Below are positions 32,625-40,138 of a stretch of 64,000 bases of DNA, one piece after another. The position numbers and the translations under genes were made by a program. Each line of letters opens with the position of its first letter. The first letter of the stretch is position 1. The notes under the pieces are model-generated. The model worked only from the letters and a program-made list of their open reading frames with translations. It did no database searches and had not been told where the DNA came from. This DNA is from Parabacteroides chongii (GTDB lineage: Bacteria > Bacteroidota > Bacteroidia > Bacteroidales > Tannerellaceae), in NCBI RefSeq assembly GCF_029581355.1, contig NZ_CP120849.1, forward strand, positions 5,798,501-5,862,500, written 5' to 3'.

Positions 32625-34418
32625 ATGGAAAAAGTATATCAATATTATCAGGATACAATAGCAGCATACACACGCCGCTCGGACAATCTAAGAAAGAAAA
32701 TACATTTGATAGGAACAATACGCCTGCTGCTCGTAGCCGGACTTCTTGCCGCCATATGGTTTTTAAAAGCTGAAAACTGGATGATGCTTGCAGGAGCTGT
32801 GGTCCTGTTCCTTATTCCTTTTGTCGGGCTGATGGTCTATCATACGTTTTTGTCATCGAAAAAATCGTATGCCGATGTTCTTATATCACTCTGCAACAAT
32901 GAGCTGAAAGGACTGGATTATGACTTCAGCGCTTTCGACGGAGCACCTGAAAAAAGCAGCGGAGAACATTCTTTCAGCCTGGACCTGGACCTTTTCGGAA
33001 ATCGTTCCATCTTCCAATCGATCAATCGTACGGTCACTTCCGTAGGAAAAGAGAGGCTTGCCGACTGGTTTATCAATCCTCTCACCGATAAAGAGGAAAT
33101 TCTCAAACGGCAGGAAGCAATCCTCGAACTCAGCGAAATGACGCAGTTGAGACAACATTTCTATGTTACCGGCATGCTGCATCCCGGAGAAAAAGGAGAT
33201 ATCCGCACGCTGATCTCACTGACGGACTATCAGCCGGCGTTTATCACCAGTTTGCTTTGGAAAAGCCTGATGTGGATCATTCCGACACTATGGATTGTTC
33301 TGATCGTGGGAGCATCGGTCGGCTCAATCCCTTTTGCTCCGTTAGGCATATTCTTCGCCATTGCATTTCTTATTTCCAACCTGCGGGCAAAACAGATCAG
33401 CACACTTCACAATTCAGTGAATAAGATGGAAAAAATACTATACACCTATTCTTCACTGATCAAAAGTATTGAAGGCGATATTTTCAAATCCTCCGAACTG
33501 GCAACGATCAGCAGTCGATTCAACGGACCGGAGGGAACAGCTTCCCGTTCATTGAAAAAGTTATCCCGCTGTATCGGAGCCCTCGACCAACGAATCAGCT
33601 TTATGGGAATCATCCTGAACATATTCATCCTGCGTGATACCCGGACGGCCATCCGACTGGAACGCTGGATACAGGCACATGCCAAAGATATTCCTTTGTG
33701 GTTCGACGCTTTGGAGAAGTTCGATGCGTATAGTTCGCTGGGCGGCTTCGCATTCAATCATCCAAGTTACATTTATCCGGAAATTGCAGACACTTACTTC
33801 AAGATGAGCGGCAAGGCTTTGGGACATCCTCTCCTTCGTCGGGAAGTCTGTGTAAGAAACGATATATCCATCGAGAAAAGTCCCTGGTTCCTGATTATTA
33901 CCGGAGCGAATATGGCAGGAAAAAGTACTTACCTGCGAACTATCGGGGTCAATTATTTGCTGGCTTGTATCGGTGCTCCGGTTTGTGCGGAGGCTTTAAC
34001 CGTCTATCCGGCAAAGATGGTGACCAGCCTGCGTACTTCCGACTCGCTGGTCAGCAACGAATCTTATTTCTTCGCCGAACTGAAACGGTTGAAGATGATC
34101 ATCGACCGCCTGCAGCAAGGCGAACAATTATTCATCATCCTGGATGAAATCCTGAAAGGAACCAATTCCATCGACAAGCAGAAAGGTTCGATCGCCCTGA
34201 TGAAACAGCTTGTTTCTTATCAGGCTTGCGGCATCATCGCCACACACGACCTGGTATTAGGTGAACTGGAAAAGGAATTTCCTGATCAGATTAAAAACTA
34301 CCGTTTTGAAGCAGATATCAAAAACGAAGAACTAACGTTCTCCTATCAATTAAGGGAAGGCATTGCCCAAAATATGAATGCTTGCTTCCTGATGAAGAAA
34401 ATGGGAATCACTATTTAA
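32625..34418 (+). CDS. Membrane-anchored MutS-family ATPase
   Basis: 597 residues. Two N-terminal membrane helices (LLLVAGLLAAIWFL and MMLAGAVVLFLIPFVGLMVY) and two central ones (WIIPTLWIVLIVGASVG, then FFAIAFLI) precede a C-terminal MutS domain V. The latter has Walker A GANMAGKSTYLRTIG, Walker B LFIILDEILKGTNSIDK and the His switch IATHDLVLGEL. Mismatch-recognition domain I and its Phe-x-Glu motif are absent, so it is not MutS proper. Family members in Bacteroidetes are annotated as MutS-like with unknown role. A membrane location would be unusual for a mismatch repair protein. Confidence 0.87.
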   Translation: MEKVYQYYQDTIAAYTRRSDNLRKKIHLIGTIRLLLVAGLLAAIWFLKAENWMMLAGAVVLFLIPFVGLMVYHTFLSSKKSYADVLISLCNNELKGLDYDFSAFDGAPEKSSGEHSFSLDLDLFGNRSIFQSINRTVTSVGKERLADWFINPLTDKEEILKRQEAILELSEMTQLRQHFYVTGMLHPGEKGDIRTLISLTDYQPAFITSLLWKSLMWIIPTLWIVLIVGASVGSIPFAPLGIFFAIAFLISNLRAKQISTLHNSVNKMEKILYTYSSLIKSIEGDIFKSSELATISSRFNGPEGTASRSLKKLSRCIGALDQRISFMGIILNIFILRDTRTAIRLERWIQAHAKDIPLWFDALEKFDAYSSLGGFAFNHPSYIYPEIADTYFKMSGKALGHPLLRREVCVRNDISIEKSPWFLIITGANMAGKSTYLRTIGVNYLLACIGAPVCAEALTVYPAKMVTSLRTSDSLVSNESYFFAELKRLKMIIDRLQQGEQLFIILDEILKGTNSIDKQKGSIALMKQLVSYQACGIIATHDLVLGELEKEFPDQIKNYRFEADIKNEELTFSYQLREGIAQNMNACFLMKKMGITI

Positions 34419-34420
34419 AT

Positions 34421-34457
34421 AAAAAGGCAGCCAGATTGATAACGTGACTGCCTTTTT
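34421..34457. terminator. Bidirectional intrinsic terminator
   Basis: AAAAAGGCAG pairs with CTGCCTTTTT across a 17-base loop. The A and T tracts allow termination in both directions between the convergent MutS-like and M48 genes. Confidence 0.85.
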
Positions 34458-34473
34458 GTTTGCTAAACCGATA

Positions 34474-35271
34474 TTATTTAGTTTTATATTTTGCCTTAAT
34501 CTCCGGCAGCGCCCGCTGTATCTCGGAGATACGGGTCGCATCGCTCGGGTGAGTACTCATAAATTCCGGAGTCGCCCCACTCTTTCCGGCAGACATTTTC
34601 TGCCAGAAGTTTACTGCAACATCCGGATTATATCCTGCCATTGTCATAAATACCAGTCCCATATAATCCGCTTCCGATTCATGTTTGCGGGAGAAAGGCA
34701 ACATAACACCATATTGTGCTCCCACTCCATACACCGTATTTGCCAGATTCTGAACCGCCGCACTTTTATTGCTTACCGCCTGTCCCAGGATAGCTGCGCC
34801 ATACTGTGCCATCAGTTGCTGGCTCATTCGTTCGTTACTATGTTTTGCGACAGCGTGAGCCACCTCATGCCCCACTACAACTGCCAGTTCATCGTCCGAC
34901 GAAACCAAAGACATCAGACCTTCATACACGACGATCTTTCCACCCGGCATACAAAAAGCATTGATCTGGTTGTCTTTTACCAGATTGAACTCCCATTGGA
35001 AATTCTTGATTTCGCTCTCCATCCCGTTGGCTTTCAGATAAGCCTCCGTAGCCGCAGCAATCTTTTTACCGACACGGGTCACCATTGCACTCTCGTTCTT
35101 GTCTGTCGATTTTGTGGCTGATTTCATATAATCGCTATATTGCGTTAAACTGGAAGTCAGCACCTCCTGGTCGGAAACCAACAACACCTGTTTTCTTCCT
35201 GTCAAAGGAACGCTTCCGCAAGCACTCAGCATCAGAAGCATAACCATTAATAAACCTGTAATCTTTTTCAT
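34474..35271 (-). CDS. M48 family metalloprotease, lipoprotein
   Basis: 265 residues from the ATG at 35271, which has GAGAGAG upstream; an ATG three codons earlier is possible. The lipobox LSACG (Cys near residue 18) follows MKKITGLLMVMLLML. The zinc motif is VVGHEVAHAVAKHS (HExxH), and the third ligand is the Glu in RKHESEADYMGL. The segment VPLTGRKQVLLVS is typical of BepA/LoiP-type periplasmic proteases. It probably helps outer-membrane protein quality control. The gene faces the MutS-like gene across a shared terminator. Confidence 0.92.
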   Translation of the reverse strand: MKKITGLLMVMLLMLSACGSVPLTGRKQVLLVSDQEVLTSSLTQYSDYMKSATKSTDKNESAMVTRVGKKIAAATEAYLKANGMESEIKNFQWEFNLVKDNQINAFCMPGGKIVVYEGLMSLVSSDDELAVVVGHEVAHAVAKHSNERMSQQLMAQYGAAILGQAVSNKSAAVQNLANTVYGVGAQYGVMLPFSRKHESEADYMGLVFMTMAGYNPDVAVNFWQKMSAGKSGATPEFMSTHPSDATRISEIQRALPEIKAKYKTK

Positions 35272-35296
35272 CTCTCTCATTTAGTTTTTACGAATA

Positions 35297-35304
35297 CAAA
35301 ATTA
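35297..35304 (-). promoter_or_regulatory. -7 box of the M48 protease gene
   Basis: The minus strand reads TAATTTTG, matching TAnnTTTG, 25 bp upstream of the start at 35271. Confidence 0.5.
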
Positions 35305-35395
35305 TCATTTCTTTATAAGAATAGAACAAATCCAAAGGCATTTTTGCTCAATAGACGTATATGACAAATAATTATGCAAAAAAACCAGAGCAGAA

Positions 35396-35451
35396 TGTAT
35401 ATTTATTCAATTATTCGATTTATATTTGCATCCGTTTTGCATAAATATACA
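35396..35451. promoter_or_regulatory. Candidate ArgR operators flanking the argR promoter
   Basis: TGTATATTTATTCAA (35396-35410) and TTGCATAAATATACA (35437-35451) are near-exact inverted copies. Both resemble the ARG box (TGAATAAATATTCA type). The -7 box TATATTTG (35421-35428) lies between them, so binding would block transcription. Autoregulation of argR and control of the arg genes is inferred. Confidence 0.6.
35421..35428 (+). promoter_or_regulatory. -7 box of argR
   Basis: TATATTTG matches TAnnTTTG and ends 26 bp before the ATG at 35455. Confidence 0.6.
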
Positions 35452-35454
35452 AAC

Positions 35455-35898
35455 ATGAGTACAAAGAAGGAACGATTGGACGCTATCTGCCGCATCATAC
35501 AAACGAAGGCGATATGTAACCAGGAAGAGCTGCTGAAAGAATTGGAAGCCAGCGGATTTCAGGTTACACAAGCCACCTTGTCACGCGACATAAAGCAACT
35601 GAAAGTAGCCAAAGTACATGATGCGAACGGCGATTATGTATATTGTCTGCCAGATTATTCAGCTTTGATACAGCCGAACAAGGTGCAGACACAACATCAT
35701 CCGAACATTGAATTTTCCGGAAACCTGGCAGTAGTCAAGACACGTCCGGGATATGCGATGGGGATTGCATCCGATATCGACACCCATGCTCCGCACGAGA
35801 TACTGGGAACGATTGCCGGAGACGACACGATCCTGATCATTCCCCGCGAAGGGATCAGCAGGGACCGGATAGTAAAAGCATTATCACATTTTATATAA
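35455..35898 (+). CDS. argR: Arginine repressor
   Basis: 147 residues from the ATG at 35455; an in-frame ATG at 35374 would place the promoter inside the gene and is rejected. The winged helix contains [20 protein letters not shown], with the SR segment that reads ARG boxes. The C-terminal hexamerisation and arginine-binding region has [14 protein letters not shown]. It represses arginine synthesis when arginine is present. It heads the argR-GNAT-argG-argC-argD cluster, and two candidate operators flank its own promoter. Confidence 0.95.
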   Translation: MSTKKERLDAICRIIQTKAICNQEELLKELEASGFQVTQATLSRDIKQLKVAKVHDANGDYVYCLPDYSALIQPNKVQTQHHPNIEFSGNLAVVKTRPGYAMGIASDIDTHAPHEILGTIAGDDTILIIPREGISRDRIVKALSHFI

Positions 35899-35963
35899 GG
35901 GCGATTAAGGGAGACAACAGTTCTTCCGTTTATAAACAAAAGAAGATTAAGAACAATCGTAAA

Positions 35964-36557
35964 ATGAAACAAGAAACAGAAATCGATGTAATGATTGCTG
36001 ACGCCTCTCACGAGATATACGTAGACAAGATATTGACTACCATTGAAGAGGCTGCCAAAGTACGCGGAACAGGTATCGCTAAGCGTACGCATGAATATGT
36101 AGCCCAGAAAATGAAAGAGGGGAAAGCAGTCATCGCACTGGCCGGAGATCAGTTTGCCGGTTTCAGCTATATCGAATCGTGGGGGAACAAACAGTATGTA
36201 ACGACCTCCGGGTTAATTGTTCACCCGGATTTCCGAGGTTTGGGTATTGCCAAACGGATCAAGGATATGACGTTTCAACTGGCTCGCATGCGTTGGCCGA
36301 AAGCGAAGGTATTCAGTCTTACTTCGGGTGCAGCGGTGATGAAGATGAACACCGAACTAGGTTATGTACCTGTAACCTTTTCCGATCTGACCGACGACGA
36401 ATCGTTCTGGCGCGGTTGCATCGGTTGCGTAAACCATGATATTCTGGAACGTACGAACCGGAAATATTGTATCTGTACAGCGATGTTGTTCGACCCGGCC
36501 GATCCGCACCGTGCCAAACGGGAAGCAGACGAAAGAGAAAAAAATAATAATAAATAA
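35964..36557 (+). CDS. GNAT acyltransferase of the arginine cluster, probable N-acylglutamate (N-succinylglutamate) synthase
   Basis: 197 residues. The acyl-CoA binding motif is VHPDFRGLGIAKRIKD (Q/RxxGxG/A type) near residue 90. A C-terminal region with CIGCVNHDIL and KYCICTAM is cysteine-rich. No argA or argJ homologue lies in the cluster, so this is the natural candidate for the first step of ornithine synthesis. Bacteroides species use N-succinyl intermediates, and I recall a homologue in the same position being proposed as N-succinylglutamate synthase; I cannot verify that here. It follows argR by 65 bp. Confidence 0.78.
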   Translation: MKQETEIDVMIADASHEIYVDKILTTIEEAAKVRGTGIAKRTHEYVAQKMKEGKAVIALAGDQFAGFSYIESWGNKQYVTTSGLIVHPDFRGLGIAKRIKDMTFQLARMRWPKAKVFSLTSGAAVMKMNTELGYVPVTFSDLTDDESFWRGCIGCVNHDILERTNRKYCICTAMLFDPADPHRAKREADEREKNNNK

Positions 36558-36570
36558 ATCATACGGGGCT

Positions 36571-36608
36571 TTCCGGTGAGGGCGTTTCGCGAAACGCCCT
36601 CACCGGAA
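36571..36608. repeat. REP-like perfect 38-bp palindrome, TTCGCGAA core
   Basis: Every base pairs across the centre at 36589/36590. Inner arms read GGGCGTTTCG/CGAAACGCCC and outer arms TTCCGGTGA/TCACCGGAA. It shares core and arm pattern with 8376-8403. It lies between the GNAT gene and argG, 20 bp before the argG start, and could attenuate or process the operon mRNA. Confidence 0.9.
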
Positions 36609-36628
36609 CCCACAAAAACAAACAGACA

Positions 36629-37828
36629 ATGAAAAAGAAAGTAGTAGTTGCATTCAGCGGAGGTTTGGATACCTCTTTCACAGTGATGTACCTTGCCAAA
36701 GAAAAAGGCTACGAAGTATATGCAGCTTGTGCCAACACTGGTGGATTCAGCGAAGAACAGTTGAAGCAGAACGAAGAAAATGCTTATAAACTGGGCGCTA
36801 CCAAATATGTAACGATCGACGTTACAAAAGAATATTACGAAAAGAGCTTGAAATATATGGTATTCGGCAATGTATTGCGTAACGGTACCTATCCTATCTC
36901 CGTTAGCTCCGAACGTATCTTCCAGGCATTGGCTATTGCCCGTTATGCCAACGAGATCGGTGCCGACGCGATCGCCCACGGCTCAACCGGTGCAGGTAAC
37001 GACCAGATTCGTTTCGACATGACTTTCCTGGTACTGGCCCCGAACGTGGAGATCATCACACTGACCCGCGACATGGCGCTGACCCGCGATTATGAAATCA
37101 ACTACCTGAAAGAACACGGCTTCGTTGCCGATTTCACAAAACTGAAATATTCTTACAACGTCGGCCTGTGGGGAACTTCCATCTGTGGAGGCGAAATTCT
37201 GGATTCAGCTCAGGGATTACCGGAAAGTGCTTATCTGAAACAGGTGGAAAAGACCGGCAGTGAAGAATTACGCATCGAGTTCAAAAAGGGTGAAATTCAT
37301 GCTGTGAACGGCGAAGTATTCGAAGATAAGATTGCCGCCATCCAAAAAGTTGAAGAGATCGGTGCTGCTTACGGTATCGGCCGCGATATGCACGTTGGTG
37401 ATACAATTATCGGTATCAAGGGACGTGTCGGTTTTGAAGCTGCTGCTCCTATGCTGATCATCGGTGCACACCGCTTCCTTGAAAAATATACATTGAGCAA
37501 ATGGCAGCAGTACTGGAAAGACCAGGTTGCGAACTGGTACGGCATGTTCCTGCACGAAAGCCAGTATCTGGAACCGGTTATGCGTGACATCGAAGCCATG
37601 TTGCAAGAATCACAGCGTAACGTAAACGGAACGGCTATCCTCGAACTCCGCCCGCTTTCTTTCTCAACCGTCGGTGTTGAATCGGAAGACGACCTGGTGA
37701 AAACTAAATTCGGTGAATACGGTGAAATGCAAAAAGGCTGGACGGCAGAAGATGCCAAAGGCTTTATCAAAGTAACTTCTACACCGTTACGTGTTTATTA
37801 TAACAACCATAAGGACGAAGAAATATGA
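36629..37828 (+). CDS. argG: Argininosuccinate synthase
   Basis: 399 residues, standard length. The N-type ATP pyrophosphatase loop is AFSGGLDTSFTVMYLAKEKG. Citrulline and aspartate binding segments include AHGSTGAGNDQIRFDMTF and SYNVGLWGTSICGGEI. It condenses citrulline and aspartate with ATP in arginine synthesis. It is preceded by a strong palindrome and overlaps argC by 4 bp (ATGA), implying translational coupling. The codon choice looks like that of a well-expressed gene. Confidence 0.97.
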   Translation: MKKKVVVAFSGGLDTSFTVMYLAKEKGYEVYAACANTGGFSEEQLKQNEENAYKLGATKYVTIDVTKEYYEKSLKYMVFGNVLRNGTYPISVSSERIFQALAIARYANEIGADAIAHGSTGAGNDQIRFDMTFLVLAPNVEIITLTRDMALTRDYEINYLKEHGFVADFTKLKYSYNVGLWGTSICGGEILDSAQGLPESAYLKQVEKTGSEELRIEFKKGEIHAVNGEVFEDKIAAIQKVEEIGAAYGIGRDMHVGDTIIGIKGRVGFEAAAPMLIIGAHRFLEKYTLSKWQQYWKDQVANWYGMFLHESQYLEPVMRDIEAMLQESQRNVNGTAILELRPLSFSTVGVESEDDLVKTKFGEYGEMQKGWTAEDAKGFIKVTSTPLRVYYNNHKDEEI

Positions 37829-38793
37829 TAAAGATCGGAATTATAGGTGGTGCGGGATATACGGCAGGCGAATTGATCCGCCTGCTGCTTAATCACCCGG
37901 ACGCCGAGATTACATTTGTGAATAGTACCAGTAACGCCGGAAATTTGATCACTGACGTTCATAGCGGCCTGTTCGGCGAAACCGAAATGCGTTTTACCGA
38001 CGAGTTGCCGTTGAACAGCATTGACCTTCTGTTCTTCTGCACCGCCCACGGCGACACGAAGAAGTTCATGGAAAGCCATACTGTACCCGAGAACGTGAAG
38101 ATCATCGACCTCAGCATGGATTACCGTATCGAAAGCGACGAGCATGATTTCGTTTACGGTCTGCCGGAATTGAACCGACGACGTATCTGCAATTCCCGAC
38201 ACATTGCGAACCCCGGTTGTTTTGCCACCTGTATCCAGTTAGCCGTTTTGCCACTGGCTAAACACCTGATGTTGAATTCAGAGCTGCATGTGAATGCGAT
38301 CACCGGATCGACAGGAGCCGGTGTTAAGCCTTCGTCGACTTCTCATTTCAGCTGGCGAAACGATAACATTTCAATTTATAAACCGTTCACACACCAGCAC
38401 CTGGCTGAGATTGGCCAGAGCCTGCGCCAGTTGCAGAATAGTTTCGAAAGTAATATCAACTTTATTCCGGTACGGGGCAATTTCTCACGCGGTATTTTTG
38501 CAACGACTTATGTCGACTGTAAAGTAGGATTGGATGAAATCCGCCGTATTTATGAAGAATACTACGACGATCATTCATTCACTTTCATTACAGATAAAAA
38601 TCCGGATCTGAAACAGGTAGTCAACACAAACAAATGTCTCCTGTATCTCCAAAAATATGATAACAAATTGCTGATCGTATCTATGATCGACAACTTGTTG
38701 AAAGGCGCCAGCGGACAAGCTGTGCATAATATGAATTTGCTGTTCGGTTTGGAAGAGACTGTAGGATTACATTTGAAGCCTTCGGCTTTTTAA
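37825..38793 (+). CDS. argC: N-acyl-gamma-glutamyl-phosphate reductase
   Basis: 322 residues. The NADP-binding loop is GIIGGAGYTAGELIRLLLNH and the catalytic cysteine lies in NPGCFATCIQLAV. HxPF-type substrate segments appear as PFTHQHLAEI. It reduces N-acyl-glutamyl phosphate to the semialdehyde; the acyl group in Bacteroidetes is probably succinyl. It overlaps argG by 4 bp. An 84-bp A+T-rich inverted repeat separates it from argD. Confidence 0.96.
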   Translation: MIKIGIIGGAGYTAGELIRLLLNHPDAEITFVNSTSNAGNLITDVHSGLFGETEMRFTDELPLNSIDLLFFCTAHGDTKKFMESHTVPENVKIIDLSMDYRIESDEHDFVYGLPELNRRRICNSRHIANPGCFATCIQLAVLPLAKHLMLNSELHVNAITGSTGAGVKPSSTSHFSWRNDNISIYKPFTHQHLAEIGQSLRQLQNSFESNINFIPVRGNFSRGIFATTYVDCKVGLDEIRRIYEEYYDDHSFTFITDKNPDLKQVVNTNKCLLYLQKYDNKLLIVSMIDNLLKGASGQAVHNMNLLFGLEETVGLHLKPSAF

Positions 38794-38879
38794 TTGATAA
38801 TGGAAAATTGAAAATTGAAAATTATTTTCAGTTTCCTGTTTTCCATGTTACTAATTTTCAATTATCAATTTTCAATTAT
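38793..38879. repeat. A+T-rich inverted repeat of TTGAAAA units (copy 3), covering the argD start region
   Basis: Left arm 38793-38824 contains GGAAAATTGAAAATTGAAAA; right arm 38851-38879 contains TTTTCAATTATCAATTTTCA and ends at the argD ATG. In mRNA the right arm, which holds the ribosome-binding region, would pair with the left. Confidence 0.82.
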
Positions 38880-40005
38880 GAATTTATTCGACGTATACCC
38901 TTTATTTAATATAGAAATAGTAAAAGGCAAAGGATGCCATGTATGGGACAGCGAAGGTACAGAATACCTCGACCTGTATGGCGGCCATGCCGTTATCTCC
39001 GTCGGTCATAGCCATCCTACTTATGTAGCTGCTATCACCGATCAAGTGAACAAATTGGGATTTTATTCCAACTCCGTCATCAATAGCCTGCAACAAAAAC
39101 TGGCTGACAAGTTGGGAAAAGCTTCCGGTTATGACGATTATTCCTTGTTCCTGATCAACTCCGGTGCCGAAGCAAACGAAAATGCGTTGAAACTGGCTTC
39201 CTTCCACAATGGGAAGAAACGGGTAATCGCTTTCAAGCACGCTTTCCACGGACGTACTTCTGCTGCCGTTCGCGTCACTGATAATCCGAAGATCATCGCT
39301 CCGGTCAACGAAGACTTGGCTGTTACTTACCTGCCGTTAAACGATGCGGTAGCTGTTGAAGCCGAATTGCAGAAAGGGGACGTTTCTTCCGTTATTATTG
39401 AAGGTATCCAGGGTGTCGGCGGTATCCAGCTTCCGACAGACGACTTCATGAAGGAATTGCGTGCTTTATGTACCAAATATGAAGCATGTTTGATCCTGGA
39501 TGAAATCCAGTCCGGTTACGGTAGAAGCGGAAAGTTCTTTGCCCATCAATATGCTGGTATCCAGCCGGATTTGATTTCGGTAGCCAAAGGGATCGGTAAC
39601 GGTTTCCCGATGAGCGGTTTGCTGATCAGTCCGATGTTTAAACCTGTTTACGGCATGCTGGGAACGACTTTCGGAGGTAACCATCTGGCTTGTGCTGCTG
39701 CTATCGCTGTATTGGATATCATGGAAAACGAGAAGTTGGTTGACAATGCAGCCAAAGTCGGAGAATTCCTGATCGAAGAGTTACACAAACTGCCGGGAAT
39801 CAAGGAAGTTCGTGGTCGCGGTCTGATGATCGGTATCGAGTTTGAAGAATCGATCAAAGAAGTACGTAGCCAGCTTCTTTTCGAAGAAAAAGTATTCACC
39901 GGGGTTGCCGGAACCAATACAATCCGCCTGCTTCCGCCGCTTTGCCTGACAATGGATGAAGCGAAAGAATTCCTTGCCCGTTTCAAAAAAGTACTGAATA
40001 AATAA
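38878..40005 (+). CDS. argD: N-acylornithine (acetyl/succinyl) aminotransferase
   Basis: 375 residues from the ATG at 38878 (MNLFDVYPLFNIEIVKGKG). An in-frame ATG at 38815 lies within the repeat and adds a spurious hydrophobic stretch. Class III aminotransferase features include NSGAEANENALKLA, HGRTSAAVRVT, LDEIQSGYGRSG and the PLP lysine in ISVAKGIGNGFPMSG. It moves an amino group from glutamate to N-acylglutamate semialdehyde. No Shine-Dalgarno-like sequence precedes the start. A terminator follows, closing the cluster. Confidence 0.95.
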   Translation: MNLFDVYPLFNIEIVKGKGCHVWDSEGTEYLDLYGGHAVISVGHSHPTYVAAITDQVNKLGFYSNSVINSLQQKLADKLGKASGYDDYSLFLINSGAEANENALKLASFHNGKKRVIAFKHAFHGRTSAAVRVTDNPKIIAPVNEDLAVTYLPLNDAVAVEAELQKGDVSSVIIEGIQGVGGIQLPTDDFMKELRALCTKYEACLILDEIQSGYGRSGKFFAHQYAGIQPDLISVAKGIGNGFPMSGLLISPMFKPVYGMLGTTFGGNHLACAAAIAVLDIMENEKLVDNAAKVGEFLIEELHKLPGIKEVRGRGLMIGIEFEESIKEVRSQLLFEEKVFTGVAGTNTIRLLPPLCLTMDEAKEFLARFKKVLNK

Positions 40006-40028
40006 ATACTTAATTGCATCTTTATATA

Positions 40029-40065
40029 AGAAATCCACCTCCGGGCTCCCGGTCGGTGGATTTCT
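40029..40065 (+). terminator. Intrinsic terminator after argD
   Basis: AGAAATCCACC pairs exactly with GGTGGATTTCT across a 15-base loop, followed by TTCGTTT. It ends the arginine cluster. Confidence 0.8.
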
Positions 40066-40138
40066 TTCGTTTATGTTTGACCATCTCATAAAACATTCCG
40101 TTCTTTGTAGGTATAAAACATTTAATAAACAAATATAT

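Noticed and set aside
35374-35454. Upstream in-frame extension of argR
   Set aside because: It would include the -7 box and operator candidates as coding sequence and adds no conserved residues.
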